Origin: a virus
Length of the DNA stretch: 26,806 bases
IMG/VR virus record: IMGVR_UViG_3300010157_002165
Location: 1 to 26,806 of that record
Direction: 5' to 3' (one strand)
The position numbers and the translations under genes were made by a program. The notes beneath the pieces were generated by a model. That model made no database searches, was not told where the DNA came from, and saw only the letters and a program-made list of their open reading frames with translations. This document shows positions 1 to 6,952 of this stretch, in pieces. Every line of letters starts with the position of its first letter. The stretch's first letter is position 1.

Positions 1-591
1 ATCAGTGATGATCCTAGTAAGGCACATAAAACAACGGGCAAGGGTTCATTAAGAACATCTAAGGAAGATTTAGAATTTGCATTTGGACCACCCGGAGAAG
101 ATGATACATGGGTTTTAGAATTTAAGAATGGTTTAATTGCCACTATATACCCACAATCTAACAGTGGTGGCATGGATTGGATCATAGGTGGTAATCATAC
201 AAACACTGAAGATTTTGTACATATGGCTTATTCAGCCGCACTTGATGAAAAACTTGAAGAGGATTGGAACAAGGTCAACCAGAAAGACAAAACATCTGGT
301 ATGAGCCGTAAGGCAGTAAAAGCATATCGTAGAGAAAATCCAGGTAGCAAATTACAAACAGCAGTTACTACTAAACCTAGTAAATTAAAGCCTGGATCAA
401 AAGCTGCCAAACGCCGTAAGAGTTTTTGTGCTAGAATGAGTGGTAACAAAGGTCCTATGAAAAAGCCTAATGGTAAACCTACTCCCAAAGCATTAGCACT
501 ACGTAGATGGAATTGTGAGAGTGTAGAGCAAATGGAAGAATTGGTAATGTTAGCAGAACAATTTATCCGCAATCACAAGACTAAACTTTAA
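1..591 (+). CDS. DUF6321-like basic protein, 5' end outside window
   Basis: The reading frame is open from base 1, so the start is missing and 196 residues are visible. An internal ATG at 172 exists, but the upstream codons read as ordinary protein, so I treat the gene as truncated by the window edge. The last ~80 residues are rich in Lys, Arg and Pro and contain SGMSRKAVKAYRRENPG and RRKSFCARMSG, followed by NGKPTPKALALRRWNC. From memory this is the DUF6321 signature, often found at the C-terminus of phage proteins; its function is unknown. It is the only plus-strand gene here and converges with the epimerase gene, overlapping its 3' end by 11 bases, so it belongs to a different transcription unit. 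Confidence 0.75.
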   Translation: MSDDPSKAHKTTGKGSLRTSKEDLEFAFGPPGEDDTWVLEFKNGLIATIYPQSNSGGMDWIIGGNHTNTEDFVHMAYSAALDEKLEEDWNKVNQKDKTSGMSRKAVKAYRRENPGSKLQTAVTTKPSKLKPGSKAAKRRKSFCARMSGNKGPMKKPNGKPTPKALALRRWNCESVEQMEELVMLAEQFIRNHKTKL

Positions 592-1408
592 GTAGTTCTT
601 CTAAAGTATATAAGTTCTTCATATAGGGTGATACATTTTCTAGTACACTACTAGCAATGTCGCCCTTCCTTCTTGGGCCGTATTTCACGTTGAAGCTAAC
701 ATCATTGACTTTTTGAAACTCATCAACAATCTCACTAACAGTATATCCTACTCCGTGACCTAAACATTCTACACTATTGCTAGGTTTCTCAATAGCTTGT
801 TTTAATGAATCACATATCTCATTTACGTGTACATAGTCACGTACACAAGTACCATCAGGTGATACATCATAATCATTACCAAAAATTGTAAACTCTTTTG
901 ATTGCATGGCCATTATTAAATTATACATTAATCCATCGGGGTTAGTGGGAGCAAAGCCTTCGCTTCCAATAACATTATAAAATCTAAAGATTGTATATGG
1001 GGTTGCTCGATGGGTTGTACAATATTCTCTTACCACATCTTCTGCCGCACGTTTGCTGATACCATAAGCACTACAACAATCTTGTGCGGCACCGGTGCTT
1101 GCAAAGATAAAGTTCTTTGTCTTAATCTTATTCAATACATTCATTGTACCATTCAAGTTAGTTATATAATATTGAATAGGTTTCTGCTCACTTTCACCCA
1201 CATTAACTAACGCGGCCAAATGAATAACACAATCAAACTCATCTTCTAAACTAAAAGGTCGATTGATATCACAATGATAGAATGTATGCGGCGACTCTTG
1301 TGGTTCTACTTTATCTAAACCATACACTTGATATTCACCCTTCAATATCTTAGTAAGATGTGAACCAATGTAACCGCTATTACCTGTTATTAAAACTTTT
1401 TTTACCAC
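581..1408 (-). CDS. NAD-dependent sugar epimerase/dehydratase, GalE-like
   Basis: This is a 275-residue extended short-chain dehydrogenase of the nucleotide-sugar type. The N-terminal Rossmann motif GNSGYIG (residues 9-15) would bind NAD. The catalytic pair YGISK (Tyr115, Lys119) follows STGAAQ. CVIHLAALVNVGES and IFRFYNVIG are typical of UDP-glucose 4-epimerase relatives. It is about 60 residues shorter than GalE, mostly at the C-terminal substrate lobe, so the exact substrate cannot be read. Its start overlaps the end of the upstream glycosyltransferase by 7 bases, which points to a joint role in making and transferring a sugar. It is the last gene of the leftward run. Confidence 0.85.
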   Translation of the reverse strand: MVKKVLITGNSGYIGSHLTKILKGEYQVYGLDKVEPQESPHTFYHCDINRPFSLEDEFDCVIHLAALVNVGESEQKPIQYYITNLNGTMNVLNKIKTKNFIFASTGAAQDCCSAYGISKRAAEDVVREYCTTHRATPYTIFRFYNVIGSEGFAPTNPDGLMYNLIMAMQSKEFTIFGNDYDVSPDGTCVRDYVHVNEICDSLKQAIEKPSNSVECLGHGVGYTVSEIVDEFQKVNDVSFNVKYGPRRKGDIASSVLENVSPYMKNLYTLEELLKV

Positions 1409-2733
1409 TGAAATAATTCCTCACTAGTTTCTAATGCTGGTTCAAAGATCGGATCTTTGGTTAAATATGTGTCATTGTCTGTATAGATAACTCTAAATTT
1501 ATGTTTGTTAGTCAACACACTGCGAACATCATCAATACAAATTACATTACGTCCTAAATTCTTAATGAAGTCAGTATGTGTAATAGTTGTTTCATTGCAA
1601 ATTTTGGCTGTATTAGTGTTAGATTTTTTACTATCAAACTCATTAAAACAATTATTCCACTTATGAAACACAGTAGCTTCTTGTTCTTGTGCATGTTGTA
1701 ATGATCCTAAGTTATACCATCTTTCTGCTTTTTCAAAAATATCATATAACTCTTTTGCTTTACTTGCCATGTCTTTCTTTGTGCATTTGTAAAAGAAATT
1801 ATCATTGAAGTTTTTAGTCCAGCGTTGATTTTCTAATACCAGTGTGGGCAATTGAATATGTTGTTCATAGAAAGCCATACCATAACTCTCAACAACACTA
1901 GGATTAAACGCAATACGACTAGACTTAATAAAATCTACTTTCTCTTGTCCAACAATACTAGCACGAACATCATACATGACTCCTAGTTTAGACAATCTAT
2001 CTTCAAACTTCTTTACACCATTAGGACTAGTCATAACCTTAACCGGTAGTTTAGTCTGCTCAATCAATTCAATAAACAACTCAGGATTCTTACCTTCTTC
2101 CCATCGACCAACAAACAGTATCCCCTCACGTTCACCTGTGTACACAGTTAATAAGTCTGGTTCAGTAATAGGTATAGGAAGATGATAGGATGATTCATTT
2201 AAATGTAGTTGATTGAATTTACTTTGAGTTCCTATATCAATGTTTGTTGTGCTTAATTGTTGGCGCATCATCACATTGGTGTTGTGTAAGAATGGATTCT
2301 TAGTGTCTTTGAATATCTGGCTTTCTAAGTGAGTGTAGGCAATGATTTGAATACAATCCTCAAGACCCATAGTACTAGCTACTTGCACAGTTTCATATGT
2401 ATTACATACAAACGCATCGTATAAGTTATTCTCTAACGCTTTGATAATACTATTACGGAAATTAGCCATGCGTTCATAACAGAATGTATCACCATACATA
2501 AAGATGTTGCTATGCTCAGTATAACGTAATGAATCAGCAGGCGATATGATATTAGCCGGAATAGATTTGATAAACTCATTATCTTGCGGTTCTTTGTCAG
2601 TAATGATATCAACTTTAACATTATGACTATCCATTAACTCACAAAAACTTTTTGTAAATTGTCCTATGCCACCATGTGGTATTAATGTTTGATAGCTTAC
2701 TAAAAAGCCAATTCGTTTATCGTATGTTCTCAT
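1402..2733 (-). CDS. GT-B glycosyltransferase, family 4-like
   Basis: The 443-residue protein has the two-lobe layout of GT-B transferases. The N-terminus carries IGFLVSYQTLIPHGGIGQF, with the glycine-rich acceptor-side loop. The second lobe opens with GILFVGRWEEGKNPELFIEL, the usual start of the donor-binding domain in family 4 retaining enzymes. NPSVVESYGMAFYE near residue 280 matches the donor-site region with a conserved Glu. About 80 C-terminal residues extend past the usual fold and are not recognised. The start codon overlaps the stop of the 57-residue gene before it (ATGA), and its end overlaps the epimerase gene. Donor and acceptor are unknown; DNA, a virion protein or host surface glycan are all possible. 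Confidence 0.8.
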   Translation of the reverse strand: MRTYDKRIGFLVSYQTLIPHGGIGQFTKSFCELMDSHNVKVDIITDKEPQDNEFIKSIPANIISPADSLRYTEHSNIFMYGDTFCYERMANFRNSIIKALENNLYDAFVCNTYETVQVASTMGLEDCIQIIAYTHLESQIFKDTKNPFLHNTNVMMRQQLSTTNIDIGTQSKFNQLHLNESSYHLPIPITEPDLLTVYTGEREGILFVGRWEEGKNPELFIELIEQTKLPVKVMTSPNGVKKFEDRLSKLGVMYDVRASIVGQEKVDFIKSSRIAFNPSVVESYGMAFYEQHIQLPTLVLENQRWTKNFNDNFFYKCTKKDMASKAKELYDIFEKAERWYNLGSLQHAQEQEATVFHKWNNCFNEFDSKKSNTNTAKICNETTITHTDFIKNLGRNVICIDDVRSVLTNKHKFRVIYTDNDTYLTKDPIFEPALETSEELFQW

Positions 2734-2903
2734 TTATCTTCTATAGTAGGTACATCTTGCCATTCAGTATATTCACGCTTTTTAGTAAAACTACCTTGAA
2801 TAGTAGTTGTACTATAATCAGTTACTTCAATTTGTGTTCTATATTGTAACACTTTTTCAGGTCCGTCCCAACCGCTTCGGACAAGATATCTTAATTCATA
2901 CAT
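2730..2903 (-). CDS. Small hypothetical protein, 57 aa
   Basis: A short gene reads from ATG at 2903 to TGA at 2730 and fills an otherwise empty 174-base gap. The protein begins MYELRYLVRSGWDGPEKVLQ and ends TEWQDVPTIEDK. Support comes from position: it starts four bases after the preceding gene, and its stop overlaps the start of the glycosyltransferase as ATGA, the same coupling used across this operon. The composition is mixed and soluble, with no membrane segment. No family is recognised. Confidence 0.65.
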   Translation of the reverse strand: MYELRYLVRSGWDGPEKVLQYRTQIEVTDYSTTTIQGSFTKKREYTEWQDVPTIEDK

Positions 2904-2907
2904 ATAT

Positions 2908-3144
2908 TTACCTTTTTAACAACCACATAATATGGGCATTTTTATCGTGCCAACTGTGTTCTAAACTAATTTCACTTGGTCCAGCATAGATACTGGTTAG
3001 TCTATAAGCCCACTTTAACCAAATACATTTACCTGACAAATCACAAGTTTCAGGCAACCATGCAAACTTTAAATCTGCACCCAAGTATTTGTTACGATAG
3101 GAGTCATTGATACCCATACTATCTAGTGGCATAACTATCTCCAT
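2908..3144 (-). CDS. Small hypothetical protein, 78 aa
   Basis: An ATG-started 78-residue protein rich in Trp, Lys and Leu (for example CDLSGKCIWLKWAYRL) ending HSWHDKNAHIMWLLKR. No domain is recognised and no membrane segment or signal peptide is evident. The start overlaps the end of the preceding 80-residue gene by 10 bases. It is probably a genuine operon member because frame and spacing fit its neighbours exactly. Confidence 0.6.
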   Translation of the reverse strand: MEIVMPLDSMGINDSYRNKYLGADLKFAWLPETCDLSGKCIWLKWAYRLTSIYAGPSEISLEHSWHDKNAHIMWLLKR

Positions 3145-3377
3145 CGTAACATAAAATGAATATAATCTTTCTCATCTGTGAATTTGAACGTAGTTTCAAA
3201 TCCATCATCTTGTGTATCTTTATATTCATACGTCCACCTAGATTTTGTTCTACCAGGACCAAAAGTATCAACACACCAATCTAATGGATTATTTTTATCT
3301 CTTATAGAACCGTCTGGTCCCATATAGTGTTTCCAATAATCCCAAGATAATAAAGCAATGTGTTGATATTTTTTCAT
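3135..3377 (-). CDS. Small hypothetical protein, 80 aa
   Basis: I start this gene at ATG 3377 because that codon overlaps the queE stop as ATGA. A GTG at 3386 would only add three residues. The protein begins MKKYQHIALLSWDYWKHYMG and is rich in aromatic and charged residues, ending TDEKDYIHFMLRWR. It is not recognised as any family. Its tight coupling to queE is position only and does not show a shared function. Confidence 0.6.
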   Translation of the reverse strand: MKKYQHIALLSWDYWKHYMGPDGSIRDKNNPLDWCVDTFGPGRTKSRWTYEYKDTQDDGFETTFKFTDEKDYIHFMLRWR

Positions 3378-4222
3378 GTGCCCCACTCGTTTTTGAAAAG
3401 AGGTACTTGAAGTCTATCACTGTACCGATAACCACGATTCATTGCTTCAATAGCAACATTCTTAGCATTTAAGTTATACAATGATTCTACACCACCGCAA
3501 GGCATGAAGTATACAGGGCCTCTGAATCCACCATTACGAAATTCTAGTACAGCTTTGTCTGCTTCAATTGCATCTTCACTAGTAGCAATAACAAACTTAA
3601 GATACACAAAGCCAATACTTTCATATTGACGAATGATGTTAGGACAAATTGCTTCACTCCACTTCTCGCCACTGATACTTAGTTTAGGACTAACACTAAA
3701 TGTTAATGCATTCTTTTCTCTGTTAATCTTCCATTGTTGTAGATAGATTGATAGGTCTTGACTTAGTTCTTGTGTACCATTAGTTTCAAAAGTAATCTCT
3801 TTGAGACCTCTCATTTTTTCGTTTGAAAGTAATTCTGGATATGCTCTTTGCCATCCAAGAAGAGGTTCACCACCAGTGATAACAAGGTGCTCATCCATCC
3901 AGCGACCGTGAGGAAGGATAGTAAGAATAGAGTCAACAATAGAAACGGTACTGAGCATAGGACTAAGATGCTTAAATCTAGAGTCCCACGAGGCGTAGGA
4001 ATCGCAACCTGTACTGACAAGCGGTAAGGATTTATAATCTGTATAATCTTGTGCTTTAATCGCAATAACATCTCTTTCACTACTCAATTCTCCTTTATTC
4101 ATGCCGAAGCCACCACACGTAAAATTGCATCCATATGTTCTAAGGAAAATACTTGGTACTCCGATATATCGGCCTTCTCCTTGTATACTATAAAAAAGTT
4201 CACTTACTTTTATGCTTGTCAT
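3374..4222 (-). CDS. queE: 7-carboxy-7-deazaguanine synthase, atypical radical SAM enzyme
   Basis: QueE converts 6-carboxytetrahydropterin to 7-carboxy-7-deazaguanine, the step after QueD. The N-terminus VSELFYSIQGEGRYIGVPSI and FLRTYGCNFTC are diagnostic, and VITGGEPLL carries the SAM-binding GGEP. The length of 282 residues is somewhat above the usual 210-240. The iron-sulfur motif is unusual. Cys32 and Cys36 form CX3C, but the expected third Cys three residues on is Phe39. A Cys followed by Asp-Ser (GCDSYASWD, Cys73) lies 37 residues later and looks like the displaced third ligand. The first 23 bases overlap the HNH endonuclease gene, and a diverged remnant of another queE start lies upstream at 4811-4864. 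Confidence 0.88.
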   Translation of the reverse strand: MTSIKVSELFYSIQGEGRYIGVPSIFLRTYGCNFTCGGFGMNKGELSSERDVIAIKAQDYTDYKSLPLVSTGCDSYASWDSRFKHLSPMLSTVSIVDSILTILPHGRWMDEHLVITGGEPLLGWQRAYPELLSNEKMRGLKEITFETNGTQELSQDLSIYLQQWKINREKNALTFSVSPKLSISGEKWSEAICPNIIRQYESIGFVYLKFVIATSEDAIEADKAVLEFRNGGFRGPVYFMPCGGVESLYNLNAKNVAIEAMNRGYRYSDRLQVPLFKNEWGT

Positions 4223-4763
4223 TAATATGTTCTTTCAAATCATTCATTGATATATAGAGTTTTTCACAAATGAAGCCCTCTTTCTTTCGTTTACTATCGG
4301 ATAAGCACCATCCCCTAATAGTTGTCTCATGTACATCGTAATATTTAGCCGCATGCCCCATTGAAGGGAATATACCATCAGGCGTAGTCACCATCATTTT
4401 CCAATTAGGTCTATCATTGTGAATTATACGTTCAATTGAATCTAAAACTGCAGGTACCTTATAGTCTCTTTTTAAGTATTCTACTGCATTTAACAGATTT
4501 TGTAAATCATCTTGGAACTTCCCGAGAGCCATATTACAGTTGGTGCAAAGTAAACCTCTTACTTTTTTTGTAACATGACAATGATCCACTGCTAAATCCC
4601 TATTACATATATCAAGTTTATTACAAATCGCACAGCCATGATTTTGTTCTACCAACATTGCTTCGTACTGGTCGGCATTAATTCCAAAATCTTTCATCAA
4701 ATCTGACCTTTTTCGGCGTTTGTTAGTTCGTTCTTTACTATTGAGTGTTTTTTGCTTAATCAT
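4200..4763 (-). CDS. HNH homing-type endonuclease, endonuclease VII family
   Basis: The 187-residue protein has the recombination endonuclease VII/HNH fold. CAIC (Cys44, Cys47) and CTNC (Cys73, Cys76) form the zinc site, with VDHCHVTKKVRGLLC between them carrying Asp60-His61 of the beta-beta-alpha-metal active site. The C-terminal part, around FPSMGHAAKYYDVHETTIRG, resembles the NUMOD-type helix-turn-helix used by homing endonucleases to contact DNA. It separates the old queE start fragment from the present queE, as expected of a mobile endonuclease gene. It has its own ribosome site (AAGGAG) and a TATAAATA box just upstream, so expression may be independent and late. It is more likely a selfish element than a resolvase, given the location. 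Confidence 0.85.
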   Translation of the reverse strand: MIKQKTLNSKERTNKRRKRSDLMKDFGINADQYEAMLVEQNHGCAICNKLDICNRDLAVDHCHVTKKVRGLLCTNCNMALGKFQDDLQNLLNAVEYLKRDYKVPAVLDSIERIIHNDRPNWKMMVTTPDGIFPSMGHAAKYYDVHETTIRGWCLSDSKRKKEGFICEKLYISMNDLKEHINDKHKSK

Positions 4764-4780
4764 TATTATCTCCTTATATG

Positions 4781-4788
4781 TATTTATA
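4781..4788 (-). promoter_or_regulatory. T4-type late promoter -10 box (TATAAATA)
   Basis: On the minus strand the sequence reads TATAAATA, the exact consensus of T4 late promoters. It lies 17 bases before the HNH start codon with an AAGGAG ribosome site between. No -35 is expected for this class. It is a candidate only: an AT-rich genome produces this octamer by chance, but its placement before a mobile endonuclease gene fits. Confidence 0.45.
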
Positions 4789-4810
4789 CAAGGTGACGGT
4801 AGAGTAAGAT

Positions 4811-4864
4811 TTAACCCTCTCCTTGGATGCTATAAAATAATTCTGATACTTTTAAATGATTCAT
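4811..4864 (-). pseudogene. queE: queE 5' remnant (17 codons), interrupted by HNH insertion
   Basis: Reading from ATG at 4864 gives MNHLKVSELFYSIQGEG and then TAA at 4811. Residues 4-17 match the first residues of the intact queE product almost exactly (xKVSELFYSIQGEG), but the DNA differs at many synonymous positions, so this is not a recent exact copy. The ATG overlaps the stop of the 72-residue gene upstream as ATGA, the standard coupling in this operon. This suggests it is the original queE start, left behind when the HNH gene and a second queE 5' end entered. It is too short to act as an enzyme. Confidence 0.85.
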
Positions 4865-5079
4865 TTGATTTTTAAATTGTAATTTTTTAAAATAACTTCA
4901 GCGTATGTACCGCCACCTTGTTTATAAACACCATTAACTTGCTTTGCACAATCCCTGATTAATAGTTCAGCAAACTTTTCAATACTTTCTTCATCATCAG
5001 TTTGACCTGCGACAGATGCTCGTTTGAGCGCCCAGTCAAAACCTGCTTCTTTTGCCAGGTCTTCTATTTTTTTATTCAT
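4861..5079 (-). CDS. Small hypothetical protein, 72 aa
   Basis: A 72-residue protein beginning MNKKIEDLAKEAGFDWALKR, followed by SIEKFAELLIRDCAKQVNG. The pattern, with Phe-Ala-Glu-Leu-Ile-(I/V)-x-(D/E)-Cys, recurs in small phage proteins of unknown role that I have seen described only as hypothetical. It is soluble, mostly helical and acidic. Its stop codon overlaps the start of the queE remnant, so before the HNH insertion it was probably translationally coupled to queE. Confidence 0.7.
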   Translation of the reverse strand: MNKKIEDLAKEAGFDWALKRASVAGQTDDEESIEKFAELLIRDCAKQVNGVYKQGGGTYAEVILKNYNLKIK

Positions 5080-5082
5080 ATA

Positions 5083-5274
5083 TTACCAATGATGTAAAGT
5101 GTTTGCTATGATGAAACAACATGTTATCACATGTAGCACCACCCAGAAAGTTTTTAGGAACAATGCGATTTTTGCTTCACCTAATGTAAGAATAGGTACA
5201 TCAGGCCTGTCATCATCGGTATTACCCATTAGATGACCGGTTGCTCTTGCCCATATTTTTTCTAAGCTATTCAT
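5083..5274 (-). CDS. Small membrane protein, 63 aa
   Basis: The first ~35 residues are polar (MNSLEKIWARATGHLMGNTD and on), followed by one hydrophobic segment at about residues 37-59 (TFWVVLHVITCCFIIANTL) that should span a membrane. No family is recognised. The start overlaps the psiE-like stop as TAATG, so the two membrane proteins are probably made together and might interact; that link is an inference from position. Confidence 0.65.
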   Translation of the reverse strand: MNSLEKIWARATGHLMGNTDDDRPDVPILTLGEAKIALFLKTFWVVLHVITCCFIIANTLHHW

Positions 5275-5690
5275 TAAGCTACCTCGTCTTTATTGTTGTT
5301 AGGATATTTTGCACTAGTATATCTAATAACTAATACGCTTATTGCGATAACAAATGTAGAGCCGGCTACAGCTAACATTTCAATAACATTGATTGGCTGA
5401 TGACTCATTATATCTACCATATGCCGTGTCAGTGCTGTTATTGCAATGTATAGCAGGAACCTGACAGGCATATGATTGGTCTTGAAATAAATGCCCACCA
5501 TTGCACCTATTTCCAAATAGATAAACATTAATAACAAGTCACCGACTGTTGCGTGATGTTTTTGAAACATTTCAGCGAAGGTCCAACCGGCAGCCCATAC
5601 TGTTGCGGCACCGATACCAAACAATGCAAGCCTATGAAATATGTCTACTAAGGTATGTCCTACCTTATCTACCATTTCTGTTTTCAACAT
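5274..5690 (-). CDS. PsiE-like inner membrane protein
   Basis: The 138-residue protein has four hydrophobic segments at about residues 22-42, 49-69, 75-95 and 102-124. The middle of the protein (FIYLEIGAMVGIYFKTNHMP then VRFLLYIAITALTRHMV) matches the core of PsiE, the phosphate-starvation-inducible membrane protein family, whose molecular function is not established. The length is close to that of bacterial PsiE. It is probably a host-derived auxiliary gene. It sits between queD and a 63-residue membrane protein with TAATG overlaps on both sides. A role under phosphate stress or in membrane adaptation during infection is only inferred from the family name. Confidence 0.75.
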   Translation of the reverse strand: MLKTEMVDKVGHTLVDIFHRLALFGIGAATVWAAGWTFAEMFQKHHATVGDLLLMFIYLEIGAMVGIYFKTNHMPVRFLLYIAITALTRHMVDIMSHQPINVIEMLAVAGSTFVIAISVLVIRYTSAKYPNNNKDEVA

Positions 5691-6172
5691 TATTCAAACT
5701 CTCTATCTTCACGATGACCGCCACGTCCTGCCATGTTGCTATCAGTCTCACGTACCTCTACTCTACAGCACCATACACGTTTAGCTTCTTCGCTACCACA
5801 GTTGGGTAAGAAGATTGTGTTGATGTATTCATATAAAAAGTCAGCAATACCTTCACAACCAGTGCGTTCTACTTCTGTGATCTTTGCTAGTTTCAATCTA
5901 CCTAGTTCTAATAGATGTTCACGCATTGGGTCATCTTGTGCGACTAATAATGTATGGTCAAACCATTCTTCTAGTTTATCTTTGAGTGGGCGTAGTCCAC
6001 CAAAATCAGTTACCCAGTTACGGGCATCCAATGTATCAGCTTCAAACTCAAAGTGAAAACTCATAGCATAGCCATGAATTAAATTACAATGACTGTCAGC
6101 ACGCCATTGACGATATGCGACAGGACCTATTTGTCTGTATGTCTTTGTTGAAAAGAATTTTTTGTTTGCCAT
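5690..6172 (-). CDS. queD: 6-carboxytetrahydropterin synthase
   Basis: QueD makes 6-carboxy-5,6,7,8-tetrahydropterin from dihydroneopterin triphosphate, the FolE product, and supplies QueE. The T-fold signature ADSHCNLIHGY (His28, Cys29, His33) gives zinc ligands and the catalytic Cys. FDHTLLVAQDDP (Asp72, His73) gives the catalytic Asp/His. VTDFGGLRPLK is the usual strand-helix joint, and the substrate-binding Glu lies in the stretch VERTGCEGIADFLYEYI. The usual HGH is HGY here, so one zinc ligand may come from another residue. The gene has a strong promoter and an AGGAG ribosome site directly upstream, so it begins a sub-operon reaching through psiE toward queE. Confidence 0.88.
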   Translation of the reverse strand: MANKKFFSTKTYRQIGPVAYRQWRADSHCNLIHGYAMSFHFEFEADTLDARNWVTDFGGLRPLKDKLEEWFDHTLLVAQDDPMREHLLELGRLKLAKITEVERTGCEGIADFLYEYINTIFLPNCGSEEAKRVWCCRVEVRETDSNMAGRGGHREDREFE

Positions 6173-6189
6173 GTTTTCTCCTATGTTGT

Positions 6190-6218
6190 ATTATAGCATA
6201 GGCGGCAGAGTTTGTAAA
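6190..6218 (-). promoter_or_regulatory. Sigma70-like promoter before queD
   Basis: The minus strand reads TTTACA, a 17-base spacer, then TATAAT, with TG one base upstream of the -10 (extended -10, TGCTATAAT). Five of six -35 bases and all six -10 bases match consensus. It overlaps the 3' end of the sulfotransferase-like gene and lies about 18 bases before the queD start, with AGGAG in between. It should let host RNA polymerase transcribe queD onward without read-through. Confidence 0.75.
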
Positions 6219-6952
6219 GCGGGAGTGACGCCAAGACCGCTACTTTTATTTAACAAAAAACCCATAACCTCTTCTTTATTAAGAATTAAATTAAATGGAT
6301 CAGTTTTAATAGATTTTTCTCCTAAATATTTGAATTTTGTATTGTAGATTTTTTCCATGTCTGAATAGATAGATTCATATTTTACTTTTTTATATTCAAT
6401 ATTGTGTAATATTATAGACAAATTCTTTTCCCATAATAGGTGACTATTATAAATTTCAGTTAATCCATTATTCAGACGATTAATATCAATTGTTGCAGGT
6501 TCATTGATTTCACTATTGATTCCAAATACGTTTTTTAGGTTGTTAGCATATGAGCGGGCAATCATAAAACTTAACAATTGTTCTTTAATATCTCTTGTCA
6601 ATGTGATAAATTCAAAACCTATATTTTTTAACTCTATTATTATTTTAGATAATGTTTCCTTATCATAATGATCCATCAAAAAAATTCTTACAGTTAATGA
6701 TTGGTTTATATTTGTATTTTTTAATAAATTAAGTCGTTCTTCAAATCCTTCAAATATTTTAAAGTTTGAAGGAATGCTAGCAAAATTCTTTAATCTTATA
6801 TTATTGTCATCATCAGTCACATATTCACTGCGATTCCAATTTTCAAAATACTCGCCCAATTGAAAGCTTGATTTTATTTCTCCGGATAATTTTTCACACA
6901 ATTGACTACCTGTTCTGGGTAAACAAATAATACATGTTCTGTTGCCGTTCAT
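6191..6952 (-). CDS. Sulfotransferase-like P-loop protein
   Basis: The 253-residue protein opens with a beta strand and the loop CIICLPRTGSQLCEKL (Pro12-Arg-Thr-Gly-Ser16). This matches the 5'-phosphosulfate-binding PRTGSTxL loop of PAPS-dependent sulfotransferases. FITLTRDIKEQLLSFMIARS later in the protein resembles the 3'-phosphate-binding region (R-D/N-x-x-x-x-x-x-S). The remainder is Asn-, Ile- and Lys-rich, more AT-rich than its neighbours, which may reflect recent acquisition. Its start overlaps the stop of an APS-kinase-like gene (ATGA); that protein could make PAPS, the donor this one would need. Acceptor unknown. Fold call moderate, function inferred. Confidence 0.6.
   Translation of the reverse strand: MNGNRTCIICLPRTGSQLCEKLSGEIKSSFQLGEYFENWNRSEYVTDDDNNIRLKNFASIPSNFKIFEGFEERLNLLKNTNINQSLTVRIFLMDHYDKETLSKIIIELKNIGFEFITLTRDIKEQLLSFMIARSYANNLKNVFGINSEINEPATIDINRLNNGLTEIYNSHLLWEKNLSIILHNIEYKKVKYESIYSDMEKIYNTKFKYLGEKSIKTDPFNLILNKEEVMGFLLNKSSGLGVTPALQTLPPML

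Noticed and set aside
4200-4864. Group I intron in queE carrying the HNH gene
   Set aside because: The intact queE already has a full N-terminus. An intron would not repeat the 5' exon coding sequence next to the 3' exon, and no intron core was recognised.
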